Positions 10,242 through 21,930 of a stretch of 64,000 bases of DNA are shown in pieces. Numbering within the stretch: the first letter of the stretch is position 1; each line of letters starts with the position of its first letter. The position numbers were made by a program, and so were the translations under genes. The DNA comes from Adiantum capillus-veneris (lineage: Eukaryota; Streptophyta; Polypodiopsida; Polypodiales; Pteridaceae). The DNA is taken from assembly GCA_014529385.2 (NCBI GenBank), contig CM043953.1, positions 67,390,372 to 67,454,371 on the forward strand, read 5' to 3'. The notes under the pieces were generated by a model that saw nothing but the letters and a program-made list of their open reading frames with translations, was not told the DNA's origin and searched no databases.

Positions 10242-12626
10242 TGATAGCCGTTTTTTCGGCTCTTTGTAATTGCCACAGTGAGTTACCTCACCCTACCAAA
10301 ATCACCCAAACACTGTGGCTATCCCTACCATTTCACTGTACATAGGCGTGCGTGAGTCACGGGACTTTTCCCATATCTTCTTTAAAAACCCTCAATTAGC
10401 TAGTCATTGGGCTAGTTGAGCCAAAAAAATAAAAAAAAATAAAAAATATAAGTATATTATGGCCCATGCGTATGTAAATATTTCTTTGTATATAGGGCCT
10501 AAATAAAAGTTTTTTCATAATTATTTTGGTCTTTATTTAAATATTTCTACCTAGGTGTGTGTTATTTATGCTCTCTACATTGCCTCACCATTACCACAAT
10601 TTTTTCTTACCATTTTTCATACTCTTTATTCCATATAGAAATATTTTCATGTAAGCTTCTCTTATATTTGGTGTAACTCCACCCCAACAAAAATCCAAAA
10701 AAACTAGTTTTATTTATGTGTATATTTTTTCACTATTGTGATTTTTCCCTTCCTACATCTATTTTGTTTTCTTTCTAAAAAATTAGAACACCAAAAATAT
10801 TTATCTTTTTATGGTAGCCTCATAATGATTGAGATTTCTTTTGATCCCTTTATATTTTTTCCACTTATATTATTTATATTTGACATGTACATATTTTTTA
10901 GACCCCTCAATATTTGATTTTCTTAGTTGTACTATTCACTTATATCATAATCTCAACAATATCTTCAATTATAGACCTACCAAATAAGGTCAAGGGTAGG
11001 TGGCATGCATACATGCACTATGGAGGGCTCACTCTTGGAGGTATTCAAAAGAATCATCCAAAGAAGGACCCCACAAGGACCTTGTGCAGTGGAAAACAAC
11101 GGTCGGTTTTGCTAAATTTTTAAAGTTCACTTGCTCTCCGAATTTGAAAAGGTGATACAAACAAAAGTTGTAGCTCGTGGGCTGAACTTTTGCCTCAAAT
11201 TTTTTCATATTTTTTTGAGCTACGAGCTGTGAGCTATGATTTTATTAGTGGACCCCAGTTTTCCCATGCTATGCAGCCACACTCCCTCTTCCACTTTATC
11301 ATTTTCCTCTTTCACACACACTTCTCCACTCATCATCCCCACCTCTCTCACCACTCCTCTCTGCAGCCTACTCACCTTCTCCTCAACCTTGAAGAATAAG
11401 AGAAACCATGGTGAACTCATACCTCCCACACACAATTCCATTCCAAAATTGACCACCTAGTCTCATTTTTCCTCCTCCAAATTACCCATACTATCAAAAA
11501 AACCACAAAATTCAGCCTCTTCTCTTAAAAGACAGCATCATGGTGGTTGATTACTCAGCTTCAATTACCTTGTCTCTCAAGGAAGGTCAAGAGTGGAGAA
11601 AAAATGTATTGTCAAAGCTAGTGGACCGTCAAAAAGCGTCAAAATTGGCCCTACTCAAGACACTTGGAGCATCAACCTTGTAAGAAATCCACCTTTTCTT
11701 ACCTCTTAAGAGTTTTTCTTCCTTATTTGTATCCTACATGGATACTCCCATTGTAAATATCCAATTCCATTTGTAAATTAATACTAACTCTACTAACACT
11801 AACCCACTATGAAAAGTCCTATCACCTCTATTTCTCTCCTCTCTCTTTCCCCACCAACTTCTTGATAATTTCAAGCAAAAGAAATTAGATAAATTGCTGA
11901 AAATCTAACCCAACCATGGTTAGACGAGTAACCCTAGCCTTCAAATTGCTATAAAAGGAGGGTGTAGCTAGCACAAAAGGGGAGCCATAATCAAGAGCAT
12001 TATGCTATAGCTTGAGAAGCCAAGCTCAACCTCTCTAGAAGGAGCTCTTGAGTGGAAGCTCATTGTCTTATGCATGTGCATGTGTTGTAATAGGGGATTA
12101 GCAAGGGAAATCTATGCCATTGTAAGAGAGAGAGTGATCATTCAATTGAGAGTAGGAAATCTATCATTTCTCCTACTAGTGTAAGCCCAACATTTGATGA
12201 ATCAAGGAGGGTGGATTTGGACTAAGCTTGGATACTTTGTCTCCCTTCCAACGTGAAGTAATGGGCAACAATGATGCGTAAGTATCTTGGTGTTTTTTGT
12301 TAAGTTCTTGATAGCTTGTCTCTGGTGTTGTCATCAATCTAGCCATAAATCCCACATACTGTAAGAGGGCGACAGGGTGGAGAGGACTCCCTTGGCCTTA
12401 AGACAGTGATTGGGATGGCTTTTCTTGTGATGTGTTGTGGTGAAATTTACACAAGCTATGCTGAACAAATACTAATCTCACTTTGATTTGTCATGACAAA
12501 TTTGTAAGAAGGTATTAATGCAACAAGCACCCCCTCCCCCTTTCTCTCTCTTTCTTACATATATAATTGTGTTTGCTTGATCATTGCCGATACATTTCAA
12601 AGCAGCCCGAGCACTTCCTCCCTCTT

Positions 12627-12685
<59 letters not shown>

Positions 12686-12943
12686 TTTTAGTGTGTGAGA
12701 GTGTTCCATTGGTGTTAGGGCTAGTGTAAATTCCTTGCTTGTTTGTGGGTTGCTCTAACGATTCTCCTCTTTGCGTCCTAGTTCGCTCTTAAACTAATTG
12801 GTGCCCCTTGTGTAGTTGGGATTTGGTTGTGGGTTCGTTGTTTTGGTTTTTGTTGTGTTGTGACCCAGCCCCATTGAGCAGCACGGGAGCCTTGAAGGGT
12901 GTCTAGAGGTTGCTTTTCTTGTTGCCCGCCCCGGACCGCCTCA
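10242..12943 (+). repeat. E1 3' LTR
   Basis: A 2,702-bp direct repeat of the 5' LTR with the same TG...CA ends, a TATA box at 11950 and a longer (CT)n at 12636-12682. Relative to the 5' LTR it has an extra ~15 bp near 11015. Confidence 0.93.
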
Positions 12944-13377
12944 GTACCATCTTCCATAGTTCTACTCTTATGTGGCATTTTCTCTAAGTTTTCATCTACA
13001 AAAGAGCGCATCAATGCCCTTCCCATTTTTGTATGGTATCCTCCTTTTCTTATGACACCATCATTACCATGCACTGAGCATGGAACCCCATTTTCAAACT
13101 GTTCACGATAATGATAAAATGAAGTTTTTGGAATGCAATGAATTTCGTACCAAGCTTTACTATAGACCTCATTGCCATTAAAAGAAAATACATAGCAAGT
13201 CTTTGCAGTTGCTTTGTTCTCACGCCAAGCACTGAGCATTGTATCATACACATAGTTGGTTCTATTTTGCAAACTTTGTCCCCAAAATTCATTGCGCATA
13301 GTGATGACCTTATCTCTATTAGTATATTGACAACACCTCATAGAACAACAATCTATGGTTGAAACAAGTTGAAACAT
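12944..13377 (-). pseudogene. DUF7869-like gene, part upstream of the E1 insertion
   Basis: On the minus strand this reads CCSMRCCQYTNRDKVITMRN, SLQNRTNYVYDTML, CIPKTSFYHYREQF, VPCSVHGNDGVIRKGG and FVDENLEKMPHKSRTMEDGT. These are the features that precede the core in DUF7869-like proteins. The reading frame runs straight through the E1 target site into the segment at 1606: Asp-Gly-Thr here, then Arg-Glu-Thr-Leu. No stop is seen between 13377 and the insertion, so E1 probably landed in a gene or a young copy. The GTAC at 12944-12947 is the right target duplication. Confidence 0.75.
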
Positions 13378-14098
13378 GATAGGGATGCTTGATTGGATCT
13401 CTTAGAAGGTTTCACAGACATTTTTGGCTTCCTATTCATAAAGCAATATTTTGTTTTTTTGAAATAGGCTCTACCAAACGAGCTGATTCAATGCATGTAT
13501 CTTGTAATGCGTCACTAGCATGTAAATACTCATATTGTAACAACGTTTTTCCATCCATAGTTGTCACTCTCTTGATAGGCAAAAAACCAGATTGATGCTG
13601 CATACATCAGATTGTGCAGAAATAGTAGCCTCACAAGCATAGGATGTTTCAATACCAATACCAATACATGACAACCCCTTCGGCTACTACATGTGTTTTG
13701 CTTTCATCCCAAAGTTCAACCCTCTTATCCTTCCAAACCTCCCTGTAGCTCATTCCATCAGACTGTGCCTCGAATGCTCCCATTCCTTTGTGAGTCTCAG
13801 ACATAGAAACCACTTTGTAGTGTATCTCATCCATATGTTGTAGCAACCCAATACTCCATTTCACAATACTATGAAAAGCATCTCCAGCTATCAATGCATC
13901 CATTGTTGGAAATGGAATAAGTGCTTTCTTTTGAAAACACAAATCAATTGACACCGATACATTTCCTTCACCAATAAGCATGCCTGATCAATATGCATTT
14001 GGGTTTGTCTCAGAGACACTCCCAAGGGCAACCTTTTGTGTGGCTACAAACATGCATACTCTATCACATTGATTAAAATCCATACCTGCAAGAAGGTT
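13378..14098 (-). pseudogene. DUF8039-like remnant upstream of the DUF7869-like region
   Basis: The minus strand from about 14098 reads MDFNQCDRVCMFVATQKVAL, then an in-frame TGA near 13985, then MLIGEGNVSVSIDLCFQKKA, IPFPTMDALIAGDAFHSIVK. The pattern (a basic-strand 'VA.G.V', then 'V.VSID', then 'PF/P.P' and an 'A....V.W' end) resembles DUF8039, a domain found in plant proteins near transposase genes. Past 13660 the frame changes, and CIGIGIETSYACEATISAQS and TMDGKTLLQYEYLHASDALQ can be read. Whether this belongs to the same gene as the DUF7869-like part or is a separate relic is unclear. Confidence 0.4.
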
Positions 14099-14119
14099 TC
14101 AATAAATATTTGTCACGAA

Positions 14120-15850
14120 AACCATCACAAAGTCATTTTATTGTGAGTATATATGTAGGTGTTTCATTATGATTATATACACAGAGGGCACTATATGTGG
14201 TTGTCTCATGATGGGTATACAGAATCCTATGGACTTAGGGCCATAGGATGCTATATGTAGGTGGTTCATATTGAGTATGTATAAATCATATGGCCTTTAG
14301 TCCATATGATGTTTTATGCCGGTGTTTTGTGTTGAGTAAATATACATCCTGTGGCCTTAGGGCCATAGGGCACTATATGTACTTGTCTCACGATGGGTAT
14401 ATAACATCCTGTGGCCTTAGGGCCATAGGATGCTATATGTAGGTGTTTCGCGATGCAACCGTACACATCCTATGGCTTGAGGGCCATAGGGCACTATATG
14501 TCGTTATCTCACGATGGGTATATAACATTTTGTGGCCTTAGGGCCAATATAGAGCTATATGTAGGGTGTTTTGCGATGCAACTGTACACATCCTACGGCC
14601 TAAGGGCCATAGGGCACTATATGTAGTTATCTCACGATGGATATATAACATTTTGTGGCCTTAGGGCCAATATAGAGCAATATATGGGTGTTTCATGATG
14701 CAACTATACACATCATATGGCCTAAGGGCCATAGGACACTATATGTAGTTATCTCACGATGGGTATATAACATTTTGTGGCCTTAGGGCCAATATAGAGA
14801 TATATGTAGGTGTTTCACGATGCAACTGTACACATCCTATGTCCTAAGGGCCATAGGGACTATTTGTAGTTATCTCATGATGGTATAACATTATGTGGCC
14901 TTAGGGCCAATATAGAGCTATATGTAGGTGTTTCACAATGCAACTGTACACATCCTATGGCACGAGGGCCATGGGGCACTATATGTAGTTATCTGACGAT
15001 GGGTATATAACATCCTGTGGCCTTAGGGCCAATATAGAGCTATATGTAGGTGTTTCACGATGCAACTGTACACATCCTATGTAATAAGGGCCATAGGGCA
15101 CTATATGTAGTTATCTCACGATGGGTATATAACATTCTATGGCCCTAGGGCCAATATAGAGCTATATGTAGGTGTTTCGCGATGCAACTATACACATCCT
15201 ATGGCCTAAGGGCCATATGACACTATATGTAGTTGTCTCATGATGGGTATATAACATACTATGGTCTTAGGGCCATAGGATGATATATGTAGCTGTTTGG
15301 CGATCCATATGTACAGATCCCATGGTCTAAGGGGCATAGGGCACTATATGTAGTTGTCTCATGATGGGTATATAATGGCACTATATGTAGGTGTTCTGTG
15401 TTGAGTATATATAAATCATATGTCCTTTAGTCCATATGATGTTTTATCAAGGTGTTTTGTATTGAGGGCCATAGGGCGCTATATGTAGTTGTCTCATAAT
15501 GGGTATATACCATCATGTGGCCTTAGGGACACACTGACTTTGTATACATCCTTAGGATGCTATATGTAGGTGTATTGAAATGAGTCCACAGGATGCTATA
15601 TGTAGGTGTATTGATATGATTATATATATACATCCTATGGCCTTAGGTCTATGTAGGTGTTTCATGATGACTATATGAACATCCTACAAACAAAAGGCCA
15701 TAGGATGCTATAGTTGATGTTTCTAGCTAAGTATATATAAATCTTATGGATTTATGACCACAAGGTCTCCTCAATTCGTGTTTTGTGGTGACCTATATAT
15801 GCATCCTATGGACATTGGGCCATAGGGTGCTATATAAAGTGATTTCAGAA
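14120..15850. repeat. Satellite array 1: 122-bp dimeric repeat on a GGCC dyad
   Basis: Degenerate tandem repeats. The phrase GTTATCTCACGATGG recurs near 14503, 14626, 14748, 14869, 14988, 15110, 15232 and 15353, a spacing of 119-123 bases. Each period has two half units. One carries CCTATGGCCTAAGGGCCATAGG and the other TGTGGCCTTAGGGCC. Spacers are CTATATGTAGGTGTTTC.CGATGCAAC and CTATATGTAGTTATCTCACGATGG. The edges are more degenerate. No gene is seen. Confidence 0.9.
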
Positions 15851-16301
15851 AGCTAGAGCCTGCCAGGATATAAGGGGGTACGTATGAGCTGCACGATATG
15901 CGACGTGGCACATCCACATTCATTGATCATACGCCATGTGGTGTATCCACAACCATTGATTATATCTAGAGATTGTGTCTCCAGTAGTCCCGTGGATGTA
16001 CATCCATATGATATGTTAACGTATTTGAAGGGACATAAAAAACAACGTTGTGCACGTATCGCATGATCAAATGTGTGATCAAATTGCGTATGTACACCTT
16101 TACAAGCCTCTTCGCAAATGCGCACCAGCACCTTTGCAACCCATTCTACTATATGTTCTCCTTGTTTAAATACTATTTGTATAAATATATATATGTTGCA
16201 TATATACTTACACTTTCAAAACACGTGCAATTAGCGCGCAATTGCAGTGGCGAAAAAAAGTTTTTCTTTTTTTGCTTACCCCAAATTTTTCCAAAATGTG
16301 T
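15851..16301. other. Unassigned sequence left of E2
   Basis: No coding signature, RNA gene or repeat is recognised. It is the left flank of the E2 insertion and would be contiguous with 25442 onward before E2 arrived. Confidence 0.5.
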
Positions 16302-16369
16302 TGACGAAGGAAATTTGGAATGGCGGCCTCTACACCAAAACAAACTCCATTGCGCCACAAGGGAAATGA

Positions 16370-16442
<73 letters not shown>

Positions 16443-17744
16443 GTCACTATGAATGAAGCATTAACCTTAGTGTGTGTACAAGGAATGGATAACTTCAAGC
16501 ACTCACAACACAAATAGCATGTAGATTACTCAACAACAACTCAAGGATTAGCCAAAATCACATCAAGCACTCTCACACACACATAAAAGATTTCTCTTAA
16601 TTAACATAAGTAAGAGGAGGGGAGGTTACTAGCATAAAACAATTTGCACTCTAGAATGTGCAAGAATAGAGTGAATGAATGAGCTTTATGGGCTCATGGT
16701 GAGTGATACAAGGACTCAATGAGGCTGAGGGAGACTTGAAATTACAAAGGGGGGGGCCTCTTTATATAGGAAAGAGAGTGATTAGGAGTGAGGTTAAGAT
16801 CCAAGTGTAATTTGTATAAATGGAGCTTGATTAGGGACATTGAACCAATGAAGAAGCTCCTTCCAAGTGATTTGTTGACCAATTTGCAACTAATTGGCTC
16901 CATCATCACTTGTGTTGTCTTTACTCCTTCCTCCATAGCTTGAGTCCAAGAGCTTCCTTATTTTAAAATGTAAAGAATCTACATAAAATCAATACATATC
17001 TAGTAATAATAGAAAGGGGTTGAATGAGAACTTATGAATTACAACAAGATTAAGCATGATTTGAGAGGTGATTAGAAGAGGAATTTGTGATGGTTTTTTG
17101 AGCTTGAGAGAGAGGAGGAAGGAGGGGAGGGTGAAAAGACTAATGGCTGATTTTTATAGAAGGTCTCAATGTGGAAAAGAAAGGGTGTGTATGTAAAGGT
17201 AGAGGGGGTGGTCTCCACCACAGTTGAAAAAACTGGTGTCCGCCATTTTTGCCATATCTCCTAGACCGTAGATGCAAAAATTATAAACAAAATATGGTCA
17301 GAATCTCCAGCTCATCAGCTACAACTTTGATGCAGACAACTTTTCTTGGATCAGAGTGGAAGTATTTTTTTAAAATCCAACAAAATCATGTGTCTGTTTC
17401 CTTCCTTTACCAAGTCTTCCACTTGGGTCTCATCTATTTGAATCATCATATGGCTCCAAAGCCATGATGATATGAGCCACTCATGACCCTTGAATCATGG
17501 GTGCATGGCTCCACAACCACATCATATCTTTTCTTTTCACATTTACATATTTTCCCTTCCCTTTACCACTAGGTTCTCCCTCTACCTTTCACGTCCGGTG
17601 AACTAGTCAAGAAAAAATTCCCATCAAATCATTTTTTTGAATTTTTCCAAGAGGTTGTTCTCACTCTTTCTTTTATTGTAAACCTCTAGAAGCAAGGAAA
17701 ACCAACAAAATATAGTAAACAAAATTTGTGATAGGCTCGGATCA
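16302..17744 (-). repeat. E2 3' LTR
   Basis: A 1,443-bp direct repeat of 23964-25437, beginning TGACGAAGG and ending GGATCA in window orientation. It carries a TATA element (TTTATATA at 16761) and a long (GA)n at 16375-16441. It lacks a 45-bp stretch present in the other LTR next to the (GA)n. Confidence 0.93.
16375..16441. repeat. (GA)n microsatellite in E2 3' LTR
   Basis: About 33 uninterrupted GA units, CT in element orientation. The 5' LTR copy at 24082-24133 is shorter. Confidence 0.95.
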
Positions 17745-17757
17745 TAGCCCCCCCAAA
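17745..17757 (-). promoter_or_regulatory. E2 polypurine tract
   Basis: On the minus strand this reads GGTTTGGGGGGGCTA directly before the 3' LTR, resembling the E1 tract (GGGAGGGCTA). Confidence 0.85.
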
Positions 17758-17785
17758 CCTGGCTAGGGGTATTTATGCCTCTAGC

Positions 17786-18760
17786 CTACTTTCTTTGATC
17801 TTGGGCTGACCTTAACCTGATGTGATATGGCTTTAGACGCCATCCATTTGTCCTAGTCTTGTGCACTTTACCATCAATGTATTGAAGTCTGTAAGAGCCA
17901 TTTTTGAACTTTTTGGTGACCAAGAACGGGCCTTCCCATCGAAGAAGAAACTTTCCATCCTTACGAGTGTCGAAGCGATTGTCATATCGAAGCACCAGAG
18001 ATCCCTTTTTGATGTCTTTGGATGCTAGATTTTTGTTGAACTTTTCTCTGTGCTTCTCTACTTCTTGAGAATAGTGGTTGATGGCTTCTTCACGATCCAA
18101 TTGCAGCCTCTCTAGATCCATGATCCTTTGATGTACTTTCTCCTTTTGAGAGCCTACCTGGCTACCCAATATTCGAAGACTTGTTAACTTCACTTCAATG
18201 GGAAAAAGTGCCTCCTTTCCATAAACGAAATGAAAGGGTGTGTACCCTAATGCGGTTTTGAAGGAGGTTCTATAGGCCCATAGAGCTCCATTCAGGTGTT
18301 TGTCCCAATCTTGGGGCCTGGCATGTCCCTGTTTGGTGAGAATTTTGCAAATGATTCCATTTACCTTTTCCACCAAGACATTGCACTGAGGGTAGTAAGG
18401 AGTAGAGTGTTGATGCTGAATATTTAGCTTCTGCATGAGTTCTCCTACCAAGTCTGCTCTAAACCCTGGTCCTCTATCAGATAGTATTTCAAGAGGGGTG
18501 CCAAACCGGCAACAGATGTGGTCAAAGATGAACTGAATCACATCCTTAGCAGTAATTCTATTGGTCGGCATAGCCTCAGCCCATCTAGTCATGTAGTCTA
18601 CTCCCATGATGATGTACTCTTTACCTGACTGAGTGCGTGGTAGAGGCCCTATGGCATCAATTCCCCACTTCTCAAAGGGCCCATATACCTTTATTGGGTT
18701 CTGAGGTTCATCTATGAGCCGTCGTGGTGCTGCTTTCTGACATTCATCACATGTTTGACA
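17786..18760 (-). pseudogene. pol: E2 integrase
   Basis: Continues the RNase H frame after a TAG at 18761. The zinc finger cysteines CQTCDEC come first, then WGIDAIGPLPRT, IMGVDYMTRWAEAM, EILSDRGPGF (SDNG in most relatives) and QCNVLVEKVNG, giving D-D-E. The C-terminal part shows LVLRYDNRFD, FLLRWEGPFLVTKKFK and NGWRLKPYHIRL. In E1 the residue at the stop is Trp, so TGG to TAG is likely. The segment from 18607 down to 17786 has no further lesion. Confidence 0.88.
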
Positions 18761-20230
18761 CTAGTATTTGACATCACGATGAAGACTTGGCCAAGTAAAC
18801 CCAGCTTGTAGAACCTTTCTACTAGTGATGTCGTGTACAAAGTGTCCTCCGCACATATCATCGTGACAAGATTTTAAAATCTCTTCAATTTCACTCTTCA
18901 AAGGCACTCTCCTAAGCACACCATCCTTACCAAGACAATACAAGTTATCATTTACTATGCGATACCTGGTAGCCTTCCTAGCTAACCATCGCCTTTCCCC
19001 TGCATTCAAGTGTTTAGGAGCCTCTCCTTGCTCCAGAATGTGCATAATATCTTCTAAGTCCTCCTTGCCTTGCTGAAGTGGAAGTTTGATGGCCACTGCT
19101 CCCACTATTGACTCATTTAACTTCGATGATGCTAGGTGGTCTGCATCCTTGTTCTGGTCTCTTGGCACATGATGTACTTGTGCCTCCCTAAATCTCCTCA
19201 TCAGAGCTTTGGATTCTCTCATTTTAGTAGAGAGACTGGCATTTTTGCAAGCCCATGTACCTTGCATTTGCCTTACCAAAAGCAAGGAGTCACCAAAAGC
19301 ATTTAATCTCTTAATTGAATTATCGAGGCACCAACAAAGGCCATGAATTAGAGCTTGATATTCTGCTTCATTGTTGGAGTGGACATCTTCTAGAGTGATC
19401 CATTCACCATGGATCCTCTCTCCCAATGGAGATAAGACCATGATGCCTGCAACTGCCTTATCCTTGGTTCTCTTGTATGCTCGATCAAAGTAGAGGCTAT
19501 AACCATTGACCAAAGCCTCTAGAGCTGGAGGTGGTGGAAGTTCCTTTCTCTTCAAATGGAAAACTTTTTCGTAGCACTTGTTTGTTAAAATGTCGGCTAA
19601 GCATGCTCGAGTTTTTCTGTCAACCTGTATTGTATAATCAAACTCTTGAAGTCGCACCACCCACTTTGCTATTTTGTCAGAGATTTCCATATGTTGTAGT
19701 GCATAGGTAAACATATCCTCCACAGTGATAATTACAAACCTCTTCGGCAACAAGTATGGCCGAAATTTGGTTACCGCAAACATGAGAGCTAACACTAGCT
19801 GTTCCATCAGGGTGTAGGCCTTCTCTTTGTTTTCCATGAGGCGGCTAGCAAAATACACAGGCCTCATAAAGGATGTTTTTGGATCTTTTTGTAGGAGGGC
19901 AACACCAATGGCCTCTTCTCCCACACTAGGGTTTACAAAGAATGTTTCTTCCCAACAAGGTTGGAGGATTACAGGGAGTGACCCTAACATTTTTTTTCTC
20001 TCTCTAAAATGCCCATCACTTTCTTCACTCCAAACAAGAGTCTCTTGACAAGTCAGCTGTTGTAGAGGAAATATCACTTGGGAGAGTAAGTGTATGAATC
20101 TACTCAAATATCTTAGCTTTTGCAAGAAAGAGATTAATTGTTTGATGGAAGTTGGGGAAGGTAGATTTAGCAATGTTTCTATCTTTTCAGGATATACCTC
20201 AATTCCATCAATGGACACTACATGCCCCAA
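18761..20230 (-). pseudogene. pol: E2 RT C-terminus, both RNase H domains and integrase zinc finger
   Basis: A 489-codon frame starting GHVVSIDGIEV, the end of the RT. The first RNase H reads FFVNPSVGEEAIGVALLQ and lacks the catalytic Asp, as in E1. The second reads SLYFDRAYKRTKDKAVAGIM, NNEAEYQALIHG and NAFGDSLLLVRQ, then VPRDQNKDADHLA. The integrase zinc-binding region CGGHFVHDITSRKVLQAGFT follows, and the frame stops at TAG 18761. Confidence 0.88.
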
Positions 20231-20394
20231 TAGTGTAACCTTGCTTTCCCCAATGTGACATTGTCCTTGTTTAGTTGTCCGCCCAGCTTAGCTAAACGAG
20301 TAAATCCTTCATCAATCTTGCCGAGATGCATACTTTTGGAGCTGTAAATACAAAAGTCATCTATGAAAACCCTTATGGACTTACCAAAGTAAGG
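20231..20394 (-). pseudogene. pol: E2 RT catalytic segment, between a stop and a frameshift
   Basis: After the TAA at 20395 the minus strand continues in frame with YFGKSIRVFIDDFCIYSSKS, including the catalytic FIDD. Then a single-base loss near 20262 (NKD then out of frame) precedes the ORF that begins at 20230. E1 has CAA where E2 has TAA, so the stop is a C-to-T change relative to E1. Confidence 0.85.
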
Positions 20395-21648
20395 TTAGAA
20401 GACCATGTTCATGAATCGTTGAAAGGTGGCTGGAGCGTTGGTGAGACCAAAAGGCATGACTCGAAATGCAAAACAGCCCCATGGTGTGATGAAAGTAGTC
20501 TTTTTCTGGTCCTCCTTTGCAATGCGTATTTGAAAGTAGCCGGAGTAGCCATCACACACTGTGTATCGCTCATGGCCTGCTACTTCATTTAGAATCTCAT
20601 CTTGAAATGGGAGAGGGAAGTGGTCCCTCTTTGTTGCAGCATTTAGTGGCTTGTAATCCACGCACACTCGCCATTTACCATTCTTCTTTGGCCTCACCAC
20701 TACTGGGGAGACCCATTCTGAATCTTCTACTGGGTATATGAATCCTGCTTCTAAGAGTCTCTTCACCTCGGACAACAGTGCATTTTGTTGCACAACTCCT
20801 AATCTTCTTAGTTTTTGTACTACTGGCTTGCTCCCTTCTTTTAGATGGATATGATGCTTCACTGCAGTGACACCTGTAATGTGAGTGTAATCAGAAATAA
20901 ACAATGATGCATTCTTTTTGAGAACATTTACATAACCCTCCGTTTCTTCTTCCTTTATATCCTTGGATAACATCTTCTCTAGGCTGGCATCCCACACATT
21001 CTCCATTTGGATCCTTGGGTTGTCTTCTGATGAGGTAGTTTCCTTTATGGTGACGCCCATGACTTTGAGAGTGCTATCACTCTCTTCACTTGAACTCTCT
21101 TCCTCGTCCATGGATGAGGAGCATCCACTTGAGCTCCACTCATCAGCTGACGTCTCTAGTTCAAGGTTCTCTTGTCGCCCATTCTTCAAGTTATAAACCA
21201 CCTTCCGACTATGGCCACCCACGCGAGGCCTCAACTCCAAGTCTCCTGTTGCCCAATCTTGCCTAGCTCCTATACCCATGAGCCAAGGTCTTCCTAAAAT
21301 AAGGGGGTATCCTTCTCCCTTTACTGGCATCACATTAGCATCAACCTCTGTAGTGATTCCAAAAATAGAAACTCTCAAAGCTTTCACTACACCCACACAA
21401 GTGACAGAGACATTATTGGCCATTTTTGCCCTAAAGTTTGATGATTCCATTACCTCTAAACCCAATTGATGCATTAGCTTTTCTATCATGACACAAACCT
21501 CTGCTCCACTGTCAATGTAAGTTTTTGGAATCCGTTGTCCCTTGATTTGAGCCTCCACCAAAGGCACTATATCCTTGAGACCATATGCTTTGATTACACT
21601 TACTAGCTTACTTCGCTTTGCCCTCGTGCTCACCATTTTTGACCATTG
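20395..21648 (-). pseudogene. pol: E2 protease and reverse transcriptase N-terminal part
   Basis: The protease has the canonical YIDSGAEVCVM and YPLILGRPWLMGIG. A Ser/Glu-rich linker (SSGCSSSMDEEESSSEESD) follows. The RT runs from YPVEDSEWVSPVVVRPKKNG through VCDGYSGYFQIRI to FQRFMNMVF, where a TAA ends the frame at 20395. Confidence 0.9.
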
Positions 21649-21930
21649 TCATCGCAACTTTGGGGAGATATGAAGTAGTTGTGGCCAAGTAATCTTTGGT
21701 CCTTGAGAACTCACATCAGCTGTCAAGTCATAAGGTTGTGTCCGAGATCCCATAGGGAAATCAGAGATGTCAATTTGAGACCTAGTACGGGTCTTACTCT
21801 TCTTGGCTTCATCTTTAGTTGCCCAAGATGTACTTGCTTCATTGCTTGCATCCTTGCTTGTTTCTTTACTTACTTCATCTTGGACACGCACACGCTTGAT
21901 AGGCATTGTAGCCACTTCATCTTCCCTTTA
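21649..21930 (-). pseudogene. gag: E2 Gag-protease linker
   Basis: Minus-strand coding between Gag and protease: a basic/polar linker (KKSKTRTRSQIDISDFPMGS), PYDLTADVSSQGPKITWPQL, then a TGA at 21649 where E1 has an Arg codon context (VRRDLT). A frameshift near 21920 separates it from Gag. E1 has the matching INLQDFPLGHGMAPYNLLED, so this is a conserved linker, not a separate gene. Confidence 0.8.

Larger units (their letters stand above)
1607..12943 (+). mobile_element. E1: complete Tat-like Ty3/Gypsy retrotransposon
   Basis: An 11.3 kb element on the plus strand with LTRs at 1607-4292 and 10242-12943 (TG...CA ends). It has a primer binding site at 4296, a polypurine tract at 10228-10241 and a 4-bp target duplication. 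Internal order: ORF A, ORF B, gag with one CCHC knuckle, protease, reverse transcriptase, a first RNase H without the usual catalytic Asp (FFVSSSVGRETIGAVLLQ), a second RNase H with FDGAF / NNEAEY / GDA, and integrase. Two RNase H domains with a degenerate first one is the hallmark of the plant Tat lineage. It cannot move by itself now because of stops at 6366, 7680, 7764 and 8751 and a frameshift near 9246. The LTRs are very similar but differ by scattered substitutions, a ~15 bp insertion near 11015 and (CT)n length. Confidence 0.93.

Noticed and set aside
14120-15850. CRISPR-like alternation of palindromic repeats and spacers
   Set aside because: The repeats are degenerate, the spacers repeat rather than being unique, and the context is plant nuclear DNA with retroelements.
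16208-16517. Frames made of Ser-Leu or Arg-Glu runs
   Set aside because: Translations of the (GA)n/(CT)n tract.
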